A stretch of DNA of 7,584 bases from an uncultured Bacilli bacterium (GTDB lineage Bacteria > Bacillota_I > Bacilli_A > RF39 > UBA660), in contig CAKOXU010000034.1 of the NCBI GenBank assembly GCA_934130235.1, forward strand, positions 1 through 7,584, read 5' to 3'. The notes below the pieces were generated by a model, which worked only from the letters and a program-made list of their open reading frames with translations, was not told the origin of the DNA and searched no databases. The number at the start of each line of letters is the position of its first letter. Positions within the stretch are counted from its first letter, which is position 1. This document shows, in pieces, positions 1-6,392 of the stretch. The translations under genes and the position numbers were made by a program.

Positions 1-194
1 GATGAATTTATTGTTTGTTGTGATGATATATTATTCTCTAGACTATGTGCGTATAATTCTGCACTCCTTACATATGAGCTATCCTTACTATTGTTTATTA
101 TATTTAGTACTATTGGTACTGCAATTAATGCGATAACTGCCAATATTACTATTACTGCCAAAAGTTCTATTAATGTAAATCCTTTTTTCTTCAT
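1..194 (-). CDS. Type IV pilin-like (pseudopilin) protein, 3' end beyond the window
   Basis: The minus-strand reading frame opens with ATG at 194 and stays open to the window edge, giving 64 residues. It begins MKKKGFTLIELLAVIVIL, a textbook class III/type IV prepilin signal. There is a basic tip, a prepilin peptidase cleavage point between Gly5 and Phe6, and Glu at mature position 5. A hydrophobic helix of about 22 residues follows, with Pro at mature position 22 (Pro27). A polar Asn/Ser-rich stretch starts near residue 34, as in the exposed part of the N-terminal helix. A TAGGAAG Shine-Dalgarno lies 6 bases before the ATG. The family forms pilus or pseudopilus fibres for DNA uptake, adhesion or secretion after processing by a PilD/ComC-type peptidase. 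The head domain is missing, so the exact subtype (for example ComGC-like) cannot be told. The 55 bases upstream show no convincing promoter, so co-transcription with the gene ending at 250 is possible. Confidence 0.93.
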   Translation of the reverse strand, partial: MKKKGFTLIELLAVIVILAVIALIAVPIVLNIINNSKDSSYVRSAELYAHSLENNISSQQTINS

Positions 195-249
195 AATACA
201 CTTCCTAACTTATGTTAATTTTATCATAAATTCAAAAAAAAGAAAAGTA

Positions 250-771
250 CTAGTTATACTCTCCTTCTATTATTCTTAGTTTTATAATATGTTTTTCTTT
301 AACAGCTATTTTATTGTATATTTGTTGTTCTATTCTAATTAAGTTTTCATCTGCAAATCCAAATTGTTCTTTTAATTTATTGTCTACTTGTTCTTTTGTA
401 TTTGATGTTTTATATATTACATAAGCATCAAAATCAGGATCTATTCCAAATACTAAAATCGCTAAAGCTTCTGCTTTATTTAAAGCACCATAAACATGAG
501 AAGCCATTAAAACTCTGTTTAAATACTGTCTATATACGTCTAAATTATATGTATCTATAGTATATCTTCTTTTATTTGAAAAATTATATATTTTAGAATC
601 CACATACTTTTTTAATTCTAATCCCTGTTCTTTTAAATACGGAATTCTATCTTTACTTAATTCTTCCATATTAGTATTCATATAGTTTTTCCAAAAACTA
701 GAATAATCAGATTTAAATCTAGAATAATCACAAACAGTGTCAAATACACGTTCTTTGTTATACTTGTTAAT
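250..771 (-). CDS. Hypothetical soluble protein, probable AUU start
   Basis: I do not recognise the family. From 771 the product is about 173 residues, charged, with no signal peptide or membrane segment. Its C-terminal half contains an Ala/Leu-rich helix (ALNKAEALAILVFG), a short FDAYVIYKTSN stretch that could be a beta strand, and a Lys/Glu-rich end finishing RIIEGEYN. The frame could formally start at TTG 792, but a consensus promoter places the transcript start at about 791-790, so that codon would not be fully transcribed and has no Shine-Dalgarno. The only strong ribosome site is GGGGGTG (785-779), with ATT at 771-769 at normal distance. The first ATG is near 677 and has a poor site. 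An in-frame TAA at 801-799 rules out a longer protein. The gene has its own promoter, distinct from the ppaC operon, and is followed after 55 bases by the pilin gene. A recently broken start codon is the alternative explanation. Confidence 0.72.
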   Translation of the reverse strand: MNKYNKERVFDTVCDYSRFKSDYSSFWKNYMNTNMEELSKDRIPYLKEQGLELKKYVDSKIYNFSNKRRYTIDTYNLDVYRQYLNRVLMASHVYGALNKAEALAILVFGIDPDFDAYVIYKTSNTKEQVDNKLKEQFGFADENLIRIEQQIYNKIAVKEKHIIKLRIIEGEYN

Positions 772-785
772 ACTAATACACCCCC
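769..785 (-). promoter_or_regulatory. Strong Shine-Dalgarno followed by an AUU start
   Basis: On the minus strand GGGGGTG (785-779) can pair along all seven bases with the 16S tail CACCUCC, with one G-U wobble. It is followed after 7 bases by ATT (771-769). No ATG, GTG or TTG lies at a suitable distance in the open frame. This site decides the start of the gene ending at 250. Confidence 0.55.
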
Positions 786-797
786 AAAACAAATGAT

Positions 798-826
798 ATT
801 ATATTATTATTTATTATATTTGTCAA
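798..826 (-). promoter_or_regulatory. Consensus sigma-A-type promoter
   Basis: On the minus strand TTGACA (826-821) and TATAAT (803-798) are both perfect consensus and separated by exactly 17 bases. The -35 box starts two bases after the stop codon of the 73-residue gene. The predicted start of transcription is at about 791-790, inside the start region of the gene ending at 250. Confidence 0.82.
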
Positions 827-827
827 T

Positions 828-1049
828 TTACTTTTTAAACATGTTTAATCTATTTTTAATAACATCTGGATTAAATGAATTAAAACTATCATTTTTTTCG
901 GTATTAGAGATTTTAATATCAGGTTTATTCTCATTTATTCTCATTTTTGCAAATGAACTATCAAAATTGTTAAATTTTTTGTTTTTATCCAACTCATTAT
1001 GTATATAATTACTTCTTTCATTAAAACCATCTGTATTATATTTATTCAT
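828..1049 (-). CDS. Small hypothetical protein (73 aa) coupled to yqeH
   Basis: This is a 73-residue, highly polar protein rich in Asn, Lys, Asp and Ser, beginning MNKYNTDGFNERSNY and ending NRLNMFKK. It has no signal peptide, membrane helix, cysteine pair or other motif I recognise, and it may be largely disordered. Its ATG shares one base with the yqeH stop codon (TAATG), the usual arrangement for translational coupling by a terminating ribosome. Only a weak purine-rich site (AGAAAGAG) lies upstream. The opposite strand is also open here (793-1008), but that frame encodes an almost purely hydrophobic, low-complexity peptide and is probably the shadow. The gene would be the last of the ppaC operon. 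It is real if conserved next to yqeH in relatives; the window alone cannot show that. Confidence 0.55.
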   Translation of the reverse strand: MNKYNTDGFNERSNYIHNELDKNKKFNNFDSSFAKMRINENKPDIKISNTEKNDSFNSFNPDVIKNRLNMFKK

Positions 1050-2038
1050 TACATCAAACTCTTTCTAGTAAACACACTAACATCTTCTTTTACATACACT
1101 TTAACTGTACATTTTTTTATAACATGTATAAACATTAAACCTTGTATAACAATATCACTATCATCATCTACTTCTATTATATGTAATTTTAAATTTTTTA
1201 AATCTTCTTTATCTTTATATACTCTCTCTACTTTAAGTTTATTAGACATATATAAAGTTATACTATTATAATCACTTATATCTAATCTAACTAAATTATC
1301 TATATATAAAGATTGCTTTGTCTTAATTTGATATGTAATAGGTTTAATTTCTTTATCAGGAATAACTCTTTTTATTTCATTTGAATCCAAATAGTTAATA
1401 ATATCACTATTATCTAATATTCCTGGTGTATCTATTAAAGTTAAATCATCATTAACATTTACTTCAATCGAATCTATTGTAGTTGACGGTAAATTAGATG
1501 TAGTAATAACAGTATTGTTAGTAGAATAATTATATAATATTTTATTAATCATAGTACTTTTACCACTGTTAGTAAAACCTACAACATATACATTATTAGT
1601 TATCTTATATTCATTTATCTTTTTATATAATTCATCGTAATTATAATTATTTTTACTACTAATAATAACACTATCAACTATATTTAAATTATAGTTGTTA
1701 AAGTATTCAAGTATCTTTTTATCATAACAAGATTTAGGTAGTAAATCTCTTTTTGTAAGAACTAAAAGTATATTATTTGTTATATGTTTACCTATTATAT
1801 TTAAATTTTTATTAATATTAAATAGATCTACAACAAGAATAGTTAAGTCTTTAGTTTGATTTATACTATCTAATATATTAAGAAATTCATTATTATCTTT
1901 TATAACTGTTTTATATTCATTATAATTTCTAATTCTAAAGCATCTTTCACATAATGTATTAGAAATACTTCTAGTATAACCCAAACTTTCTTTATCAATA
2001 CTCTGTAGTTCTACTCCGCATCCATCACATTTACACAT
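1049..2038 (-). CDS. yqeH: YqeH-type circularly permuted ribosome-assembly GTPase
   Basis: The 329-residue protein has an N-terminal zinc-binding knuckle (C4xxC7 and C30xxC33) and GTPase motifs in permuted order. G4 is TKRD (95-98) followed by the family-typical LLPKS, G5 is SSK (127-129), the P-loop is GFTNSGKS (154-161), a candidate G2 Thr lies near 187, and G3 is DTPG (203-206). The order G4-G5-G1-G2-G3 is diagnostic of the YqeH/YlqF/RsgA class, and the zinc knuckle points to YqeH. Members are cytoplasmic and assist maturation of the 30S ribosomal subunit. At 329 residues it is somewhat shorter than the roughly 365 usual in Bacillus, apparently in the C-terminal region. G4 has Thr where Asn is more common, a tolerated change. 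The start overlaps the yqeG end by 8 bases, with an AAAGGTAG Shine-Dalgarno just before it, and the stop overlaps the next ATG. Confidence 0.93.
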   Translation of the reverse strand: MCKCDGCGVELQSIDKESLGYTRSISNTLCERCFRIRNYNEYKTVIKDNNEFLNILDSINQTKDLTILVVDLFNINKNLNIIGKHITNNILLVLTKRDLLPKSCYDKKILEYFNNYNLNIVDSVIISSKNNYNYDELYKKINEYKITNNVYVVGFTNSGKSTMINKILYNYSTNNTVITTSNLPSTTIDSIEVNVNDDLTLIDTPGILDNSDIINYLDSNEIKRVIPDKEIKPITYQIKTKQSLYIDNLVRLDISDYNSITLYMSNKLKVERVYKDKEDLKNLKLHIIEVDDDSDIVIQGLMFIHVIKKCTVKVYVKEDVSVFTRKSLM

Positions 2039-2552
2039 AATATCTACCTTTAGTAAACAAATCTTTATCTCTTAATTTTTTTTGTAGTCTTTTTTCTTTT
2101 ATTCTTTTTATTCTAGCCATAGGAAATTCTCTTTTAGCTATTTGGTCAACTAGTACAGTAGTTATACCAATCGTATTACCACATAAAACATCATCCATCA
2201 TGGAATCACCTATAATAGCAACCTCATCAGGTCCAAAACGAGCCTTAATTATTAAATCAGATACTTTTTCAGTATGTGGCTTTTTTGTACTACTAATATA
2301 GTCTACTTTCAATTCTTGATGAAAAGGTTTAACGCGAGCTTTTATACTATTAGAAGCAATAAAAATTTTAAATCCTTTATCTTTTAAATTTTTAAATAAT
2401 ACTTTTGTTTCTTCACGAGGCAAAGTCTCAGTAATAGTAACTAAAGTATTATCTAAATCATATATTAAACACTTAATACCACGTGATTTTAAATTATCAT
2501 AATCAATCTTATATATATCTTTTTGATATATATCCGGTACGTACTTCTCCAT
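2031..2552 (-). CDS. yqeG: YqeG family HAD phosphatase
   Basis: This 173-residue protein is a complete HAD IIIA-type phosphatase. Motif I is DLDNTL (Asp32 the nucleophile, Asp34 the acid/base), motif II is SNS (67-69), the motif III Lys is at 90 or 91 before Pro92, and motif IV is GDSMMDD (115-121). The C-terminal tail is strongly basic. The order yqeG-yqeH is conserved in Firmicutes, which supports the name. The family is related to the Gep4 type of phosphatidylglycerophosphate phosphatase, so a role in phosphatidylglycerol synthesis is possible, but the substrate cannot be read from this sequence. The ATG at 2552 is preceded by AGGTGAT, which overlaps the ppaC stop codon. Only 7 bases separate the two genes, so it is clearly in the ppaC operon. 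Confidence 0.93.
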   Translation of the reverse strand: MEKYVPDIYQKDIYKIDYDNLKSRGIKCLIYDLDNTLVTITETLPREETKVLFKNLKDKGFKIFIASNSIKARVKPFHQELKVDYISSTKKPHTEKVSDLIIKARFGPDEVAIIGDSMMDDVLCGNTIGITTVLVDQIAKREFPMARIKRIKEKRLQKKLRDKDLFTKGRYYV

Positions 2553-2559
2553 AAATCAC

Positions 2560-4170
2560 CTACTTAAACAATCTCATTATAATAGGAACAACTTGTTTTT
2601 TCCTTGATAAAAATCCTTCTTTAAAAGTTCCTAACTTGAATTTATCATCATCAAAAGCATCCTTAATTAAGTCTTCACTATCACTATCATAGTATATATA
2701 TGATCCATTTTTAATTATATCTGTTACACATACTACTAGCATATCATATTCACGTGATGTTTTAATTCTATTTATTTCTTTTATATATTCATCTTCTTGT
2801 TTTAACAAGTTCTCAGTATCCAATAATATTATTTGCGAAATAGCAATTCTTTTATTACCTTCTTCAAATACCTTTAAATCAGAACTTATTATTTCTTCTA
2901 TAGTTTTACCATTTAAATCACTCGAAGCAGTAAACATTTCTTTAGCATATTCGTCTATATTAACACCAGCTATAAAAGCAAGACGATTACCAACATACTT
3001 ATCATATTCAGTAGTAGTTGGTGATGTAAACTTTAATGTATCCGATAGTATTCCTGATAGCATTAAGCCTGCAATTGTTGAAGGAATTTCTATATTATTT
3101 TCATTAAACATAGAAAATAATATAGTATTAGTAGATCCTACAGCCATATTTCTAAAATTAATAGGCATTGTAGTAGTAATAGACCCTATTTTATGATGAT
3201 CTACTACTTCTAATATTTCAGCTTCATCAAGACCATCTACACTTTGTGATGATTCATTATGATCAACTAAAATAACTTGTTTTCTATCCATATCATTAAT
3301 ATCAGTTATTCTTATTAATCCTTTACAATATCCTTTATGATCCAATATAGGATAGTTATTATATCCTAATTTTAAACACTTATCTCTAAATTCAGTATAA
3401 TAGTCATCCTCTGTAAAAGAGACATTACGAACATTTTCTAATAAATCATATGCATAATTAGATAAGTTAATAAGCTTAGCTGTTGTAAATGTATCATAAT
3501 GTGTTTTAATAACATTTACTTTATTTTTCTGAGCTATTTTCAAGTGCTCATCTTTTATGTCAAGGGAACCTACTATTATTAGTAATTTAATACCACTGTT
3601 TACAGCTTCCTCTATCAAACTATGCCTATCTCCTACTATCATTATAGTATTATTCTTTAAAATAGATGAATGTAGAAAAGTAGTACTCCTATATGAAGCA
3701 GCAATAATCTCTCCATTTATTTCATTATCAAATTTTAATATTTCCTCTCCTTTTAAAACTTCTAAAATATTATCATATGAAGTATTAAGTAAATTAAAAT
3801 TACCACTTATTAACTCTTTACCGATCATTTTAGTAGTAAGAAGTCCCTTAAAACTATTGTTATCATCAGTTAAAGGAACACCAGTAATATTACTCTCCAT
3901 CATATATTTATATACCCTATTAATGGAACTTTTACCATTTAGATAACAATCTTTATAGTATTTAATATCCTTTATTTGTAATTTAACATCTTCCAATAAT
4001 TTAGGAGTCTCTACATTAAAATAATCAAGAACAAAAGACGTTTCTTTATTTATATCACCTAGTATACGTGGTTCTGATTTTATACCTAATTCATTTTTTA
4101 AATACGAAAGTGCGATTGCACTTGTAACAGCATCAGTATCTGGCTTTTTGTGTCCAAAAATATATACCAT
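2560..4170 (-). CDS. ppaC: Manganese-dependent inorganic pyrophosphatase with CBS and DRTGG regulatory insert
   Basis: The product is a 536-residue family II (DHH) pyrophosphatase that hydrolyses PPi to two phosphates in the cytoplasm. Metal ligands are visible in GHKKPDTDA (His7, Asp11, Asp13), VDHNE (Asp303) and the DHH triplet (324-326). The C-terminal DHHA2 domain carries the substrate-binding SRKKQ motif (522-526). Plain family II enzymes have about 310 residues. The extra roughly 230 residues lie between about 70 and 295 and match the CBS-DRTGG-CBS insert: a first CBS half (about 75-125), a degenerate DRTGG region around GDRHSL (180-185), and a second CBS half (about 250-295). In the family the CBS pair binds adenine nucleotides such as AMP, ADP or diadenosine polyphosphates and tunes activity. 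The ATG has a GGAGTGATT Shine-Dalgarno. It is the first gene of the operon, behind a promoter at 4194-4222. Confidence 0.95.
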   Translation of the reverse strand: MVYIFGHKKPDTDAVTSAIALSYLKNELGIKSEPRILGDINKETSFVLDYFNVETPKLLEDVKLQIKDIKYYKDCYLNGKSSINRVYKYMMESNITGVPLTDDNNSFKGLLTTKMIGKELISGNFNLLNTSYDNILEVLKGEEILKFDNEINGEIIAASYRSTTFLHSSILKNNTIMIVGDRHSLIEEAVNSGIKLLIIVGSLDIKDEHLKIAQKNKVNVIKTHYDTFTTAKLINLSNYAYDLLENVRNVSFTEDDYYTEFRDKCLKLGYNNYPILDHKGYCKGLIRITDINDMDRKQVILVDHNESSQSVDGLDEAEILEVVDHHKIGSITTTMPINFRNMAVGSTNTILFSMFNENNIEIPSTIAGLMLSGILSDTLKFTSPTTTEYDKYVGNRLAFIAGVNIDEYAKEMFTASSDLNGKTIEEIISSDLKVFEEGNKRIAISQIILLDTENLLKQEDEYIKEINRIKTSREYDMLVVCVTDIIKNGSYIYYDSDSEDLIKDAFDDDKFKLGTFKEGFLSRKKQVVPIIMRLFK

Positions 4171-4193
4171 ATAATCACTCCAATCTATTAAAA

Positions 4194-4222
4194 ATTATAA
4201 CATCTAACAGTATAAAGGTCAA
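4194..4222 (-). promoter_or_regulatory. Promoter of the ppaC-yqeG-yqeH operon
   Basis: On the minus strand TTGACC (4222-4217), a 17-base spacer and a perfect TATAAT (4199-4194) form a strong sigma-A-type promoter. Transcription would start near 4187, giving a leader of only about 17 bases with the Shine-Dalgarno inside it. The 14-base palindrome at 4232-4245 lies 9 bases upstream of the -35 box. Confidence 0.8.
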
Positions 4223-4231
4223 TAATAACAA

Positions 4232-4245
4232 GTGTAAATTTACAC
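4232..4245. repeat. Perfect 14-base palindrome, candidate operator
   Basis: GTGTAAATTTACAC is a perfect inverted repeat without spacer. It sits immediately upstream of the ppaC -35 box and, on the minus strand, just after the hairpin that follows the MATE gene. The size and symmetry fit a dimeric transcription factor site. Its centre is AT rather than CG, which argues against a CcpA/LacI-type box. I cannot name the regulator. Confidence 0.5.
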
Positions 4246-4281
4246 ATAAAAAGATATTAAAAATTAATACCTTTTTTATGT
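4244..4281 (-). terminator. Imperfect hairpin, weak terminator candidate after the MATE gene
   Basis: On the minus strand ACATAAAAAAGGTATTAA pairs with TTAATATCTTTTTATGT through about 17 pairs, with one bulged base and one G-U pair, around a 3-base loop. The G-U position is a mismatch in the + strand RNA, so the fold favours minus-strand transcription. It lies 53-90 bases past the MATE stop. It is AT-rich and its T-run is inside the stem rather than after it, so it is not a canonical terminator. It overlaps the 14-base palindrome by two bases. Confidence 0.4.
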
Positions 4282-4333
4282 TATTATATTTATATCTTGA
4301 CATTTAAAGATGCAATACTATATTTACATCATA

Positions 4334-6271
4334 TTATTTGTTTTTTACATAATTACATATAATTTCAACTACGCTTTTGTTTCCTATTCTAGTATCAATA
4401 CATAAATCGTAATTATCTTTATCACCCCAAGTATAATTAGCTATAGCACTATAGTAATTTGATCTAGATTTATCAGAATTTAAAATATTAATTTTAGCTT
4501 GTTTTTCACTATCACCGTAATTTTTCATTACATTTTTAATCTTATAATCCATTGGTGCATATAAGAATATTCTTACTAAATTTTTATTTTCTCTTAATAT
4601 GTAATCAGCACATCTTCCACTAATCACAGCATCGCCAGCATTAACAATACTTTTAATTACTTCTGTTTGATTAATTATAGCCTCCTTGTTTACATCTAGC
4701 GATAAAAATTTATCATATATTTCTTCATCACTATAATTAGTATCTATCATATTATTTTTAATAGCAAATTCTTTTATCTCCTCTTTATCATAAAAAGGTA
4801 TATTTAATTTGTTCGCAACTAGCCTTCCAATTTCTTTACCGTTAGTGCCGTGTTCCCTTGAAATGGATATAACTAAATTATTTTTTATCTTTTCATTTTT
4901 TATATTTTTTATTCTTTTGTTATATGAATTATTTAAAATAAATAATGAAATAATCGAAGTTAAAATCTCTGCGATTGGAAAAGTCCACCATACAATTTCA
5001 GTAACATTTTTTGATTTCGTAAATAAGAATGCTACTGGAAATACAAAAACAACTAATCTTAATAAAGAAATAATAAACGGTCTTAAAGCATATCTAATAG
5101 ATTGCAAAATACCTTGAATAGCTATTGATACACCCATGAAGATAAAACCAATACTAGATATTCTAAGTGCTGTAGTACAAACGTCAATTATTTCTTTAGT
5201 AGTACTTCCGGCTAGCCCAAATAAATTAGATAGCGGATGAGCAAATATTTCAAATAATATACTTATTATTAAAGTAACTATAGCAGTGTCAACTATTCCA
5301 TACTTAATACAATCATCTATTCTTTTTTTGTCTTTCATACCATAATTAAATGACAATATTGAAATAATTGTATTTGATAGACCGAATGCTGAAAATAATG
5401 CAATTTGTTGTATTTTATAATATATACCAAATGAACCAATTAATACGGTTTGATTAACATGCGCTAAACCTAATATTGCATTCATGCCTGCCATCATAAC
5501 AGCAAGTAGCGCTTGCATTAATGCAGCTGAAACGCCAATACTATAAATACCCTTGATTAAGTCTATATTAAGTCTTATATATTTTATATTTCCATCTATT
5601 TCCTTATTCTTTCTGTAATGAAAGTACATAGCTATAAATAGCGATACGAATTGGCCTATTATAGTTGCCCATGCTGCACCTGCAACACCCATATTAAGTG
5701 GATAAATGAATATATAATCTAATACTATATTTGTAATTGCTCCTGCTATCTGGGAAATAGTAGATAATACTGTTTTTCCAGTAGCTTGTAAAAATCTTTC
5801 GTACACAGTATATCCAATAGATCCTAGTGATAAACAAGTACAAATTTTTAAATAAATGGTGCCCATTTCTATGATTTGCCTATCAGTAGTAAATAAAGAA
5901 ATAAACCATTTTGATCCGAATAATCCAAATAATAGAAATATAGCATAAATACAAATACTCAAAAATATTCCAGTTCCAGCTATCATATTTACCTTCTCTT
6001 TATCATTTTCACCTAAACTTTTAGATAGTATTGCATTTATTCCAACGCCAGTTCCAACTCCTATAGCAATAATCATTATTTGAACTGGAAAAGCATATGT
6101 TAATGCTTGATTTGCAATCGCACCATTTGCGCCCATATTAGCTACAAAAATACTGTCAATTACATTATAAAGAGCTTGCAATACCATAGAAACAATCATT
6201 GGTAATCCCATTTTTAAAATAAGTTTATTCATTGGAGCTATTGCCATTTTATTTTGTCTTTCTTCTTTCAT
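4334..6271 (-). CDS. MATE family exporter fused to a cytidylate-kinase-like domain
   Basis: The 645-residue protein has two parts. Residues about 10-450 form a MATE exporter, with about twelve hydrophobic helices in two halves and family-typical stretches such as GLPMIVSMVLQALYNVIDSIFV near the start, matching the usual 440-460 residues. MATE proteins export cationic drugs or metabolites using a sodium or proton gradient. After a basic Lys/Asn-rich linker (about 450-464), residues 465-645 match the cytidylate-kinase-like family. They show ISREHGTNGKEIG with a GxxGxxxG loop (475-482) instead of a classical GK[ST] P-loop, then IPFYD (491-495), SGRCADYIL (551-559), RIFLYAP (567-573) and a C-terminal YDLCIDT (621-627). 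This domain would lie in the cytosol; its substrate is unknown. The AAGGAGG site 5 bases before ATG 6271 fixes the start. The gene appears monocistronic, behind its own promoter and an attenuator leader. Confidence 0.92.
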   Translation of the reverse strand: MKEERQNKMAIAPMNKLILKMGLPMIVSMVLQALYNVIDSIFVANMGANGAIANQALTYAFPVQIMIIAIGVGTGVGINAILSKSLGENDKEKVNMIAGTGIFLSICIYAIFLLFGLFGSKWFISLFTTDRQIIEMGTIYLKICTCLSLGSIGYTVYERFLQATGKTVLSTISQIAGAITNIVLDYIFIYPLNMGVAGAAWATIIGQFVSLFIAMYFHYRKNKEIDGNIKYIRLNIDLIKGIYSIGVSAALMQALLAVMMAGMNAILGLAHVNQTVLIGSFGIYYKIQQIALFSAFGLSNTIISILSFNYGMKDKKRIDDCIKYGIVDTAIVTLIISILFEIFAHPLSNLFGLAGSTTKEIIDVCTTALRISSIGFIFMGVSIAIQGILQSIRYALRPFIISLLRLVVFVFPVAFLFTKSKNVTEIVWWTFPIAEILTSIISLFILNNSYNKRIKNIKNEKIKNNLVISISREHGTNGKEIGRLVANKLNIPFYDKEEIKEFAIKNNMIDTNYSDEEIYDKFLSLDVNKEAIINQTEVIKSIVNAGDAVISGRCADYILRENKNLVRIFLYAPMDYKIKNVMKNYGDSEKQAKINILNSDKSRSNYYSAIANYTWGDKDNYDLCIDTRIGNKSVVEIICNYVKNK

Positions 6272-6290
6272 AAAATCCTCCTTATCTTAA

Positions 6291-6357
6291 CGAGAAAAAA
6301 GAGGCAAAATCCATAAACTGGATTTACGCCTCTTTTTCGAAAGCTACTCGTCTTACA
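6291..6357 (-). ncRNA. Attenuator leader of the MATE gene, possible guanidine-IV (mepA-type) riboswitch
   Basis: The predicted transcript starts near 6357-6356. Two hairpins follow back to back. P1 (6357-6352 with 6343-6338) has a U-G, a U-U mismatch and four standard pairs, around the 8-base loop ACGAGUAG. P2 (6337-6296) is an intrinsic terminator, beginning at the base right after P1. The ACG of the P1 loop (6351-6349) is complementary to CGU in the P2 5' arm (6328-6326), at the G-U pair and bulge, so P1-P2 contact could weaken the terminator. GACGAG (6352-6347) can also pair with CTCGTT (6294-6289). A short two-hairpin, terminator-containing leader before a MATE gene is the known setting of the guanidine-IV class, and ACGA-type segments recur in guanidine riboswitches. 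Attenuation is well supported. The riboswitch class is inferred from context and partial memory of the consensus. Confidence 0.55.
6295..6337 (-). terminator. Intrinsic terminator in the MATE leader
   Basis: On the minus strand 6337-6320 pairs with 6312-6296: 17 pairs including a G-C core (GAGGC/GCCTC) and one G-U, with one bulged T (6326) and a 7-base loop AGTTTAT. The run of six T (6300-6295) follows the G-C core. It lies between the promoter and the Shine-Dalgarno (6283-6277). It can fold on the + strand too, where it also ends in a T-run. Confidence 0.85.
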
Positions 6358-6363
6358 GGTTTA

Positions 6364-6392
6364 ATTATATCATCTTTTTGGTTTTTTTTCAA
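6364..6392 (-). promoter_or_regulatory. Promoter of the MATE leader and gene
   Basis: On the minus strand TTGAAA (6392-6387), a 17-base A-rich spacer and a perfect TATAAT (6369-6364) form a strong promoter. It sits upstream of the terminator, so transcripts from it must pass the terminator before reaching the MATE gene. Confidence 0.78.

Noticed and set aside
91..279. Open frame on the + strand at 91-279
   Set aside because: It is the reverse of the pilin signal region. The minus-strand reading gives an unmistakable prepilin sequence.
790..792. TTG as start of the gene ending at 250
   Set aside because: It has no Shine-Dalgarno and straddles the predicted transcription start of a consensus promoter. 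The GGGGGTG site lies downstream of it.
793..1271. Open frames on the + strand at 793-1008 and 999-1271
   Set aside because: They encode low-complexity hydrophobic peptides antisense to the 73-residue gene and yqeH, as expected from AT-rich coding DNA read backwards, and lack ribosome sites.
4244..4281. Hairpin as a + strand terminator
   Set aside because: No + strand gene precedes it, and the fold is better in minus-strand RNA because a mismatch becomes a G-U pair.
4297..4324. TTGACA with TATATT after 16 bases on the + strand
   Set aside because: It resembles a promoter but points into the antisense of the MATE gene with no + strand gene downstream. Such matches are common in DNA this AT-rich.
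3557..5117. Open frames on the + strand at 3557-3946 and 4809-5117
   Set aside because: They are antisense to well-supported ppaC and MATE-kinase coding regions and show no recognisable motif.
6282..6314. Ten-codon leader ORF (MDFASFFSLR) on the minus strand, starting in the terminator loop and ending just before the MATE ribosome site
   Set aside because: It has no ribosome site at usable distance and its start is inside the terminator hairpin. Its composition follows from the terminator T-run.
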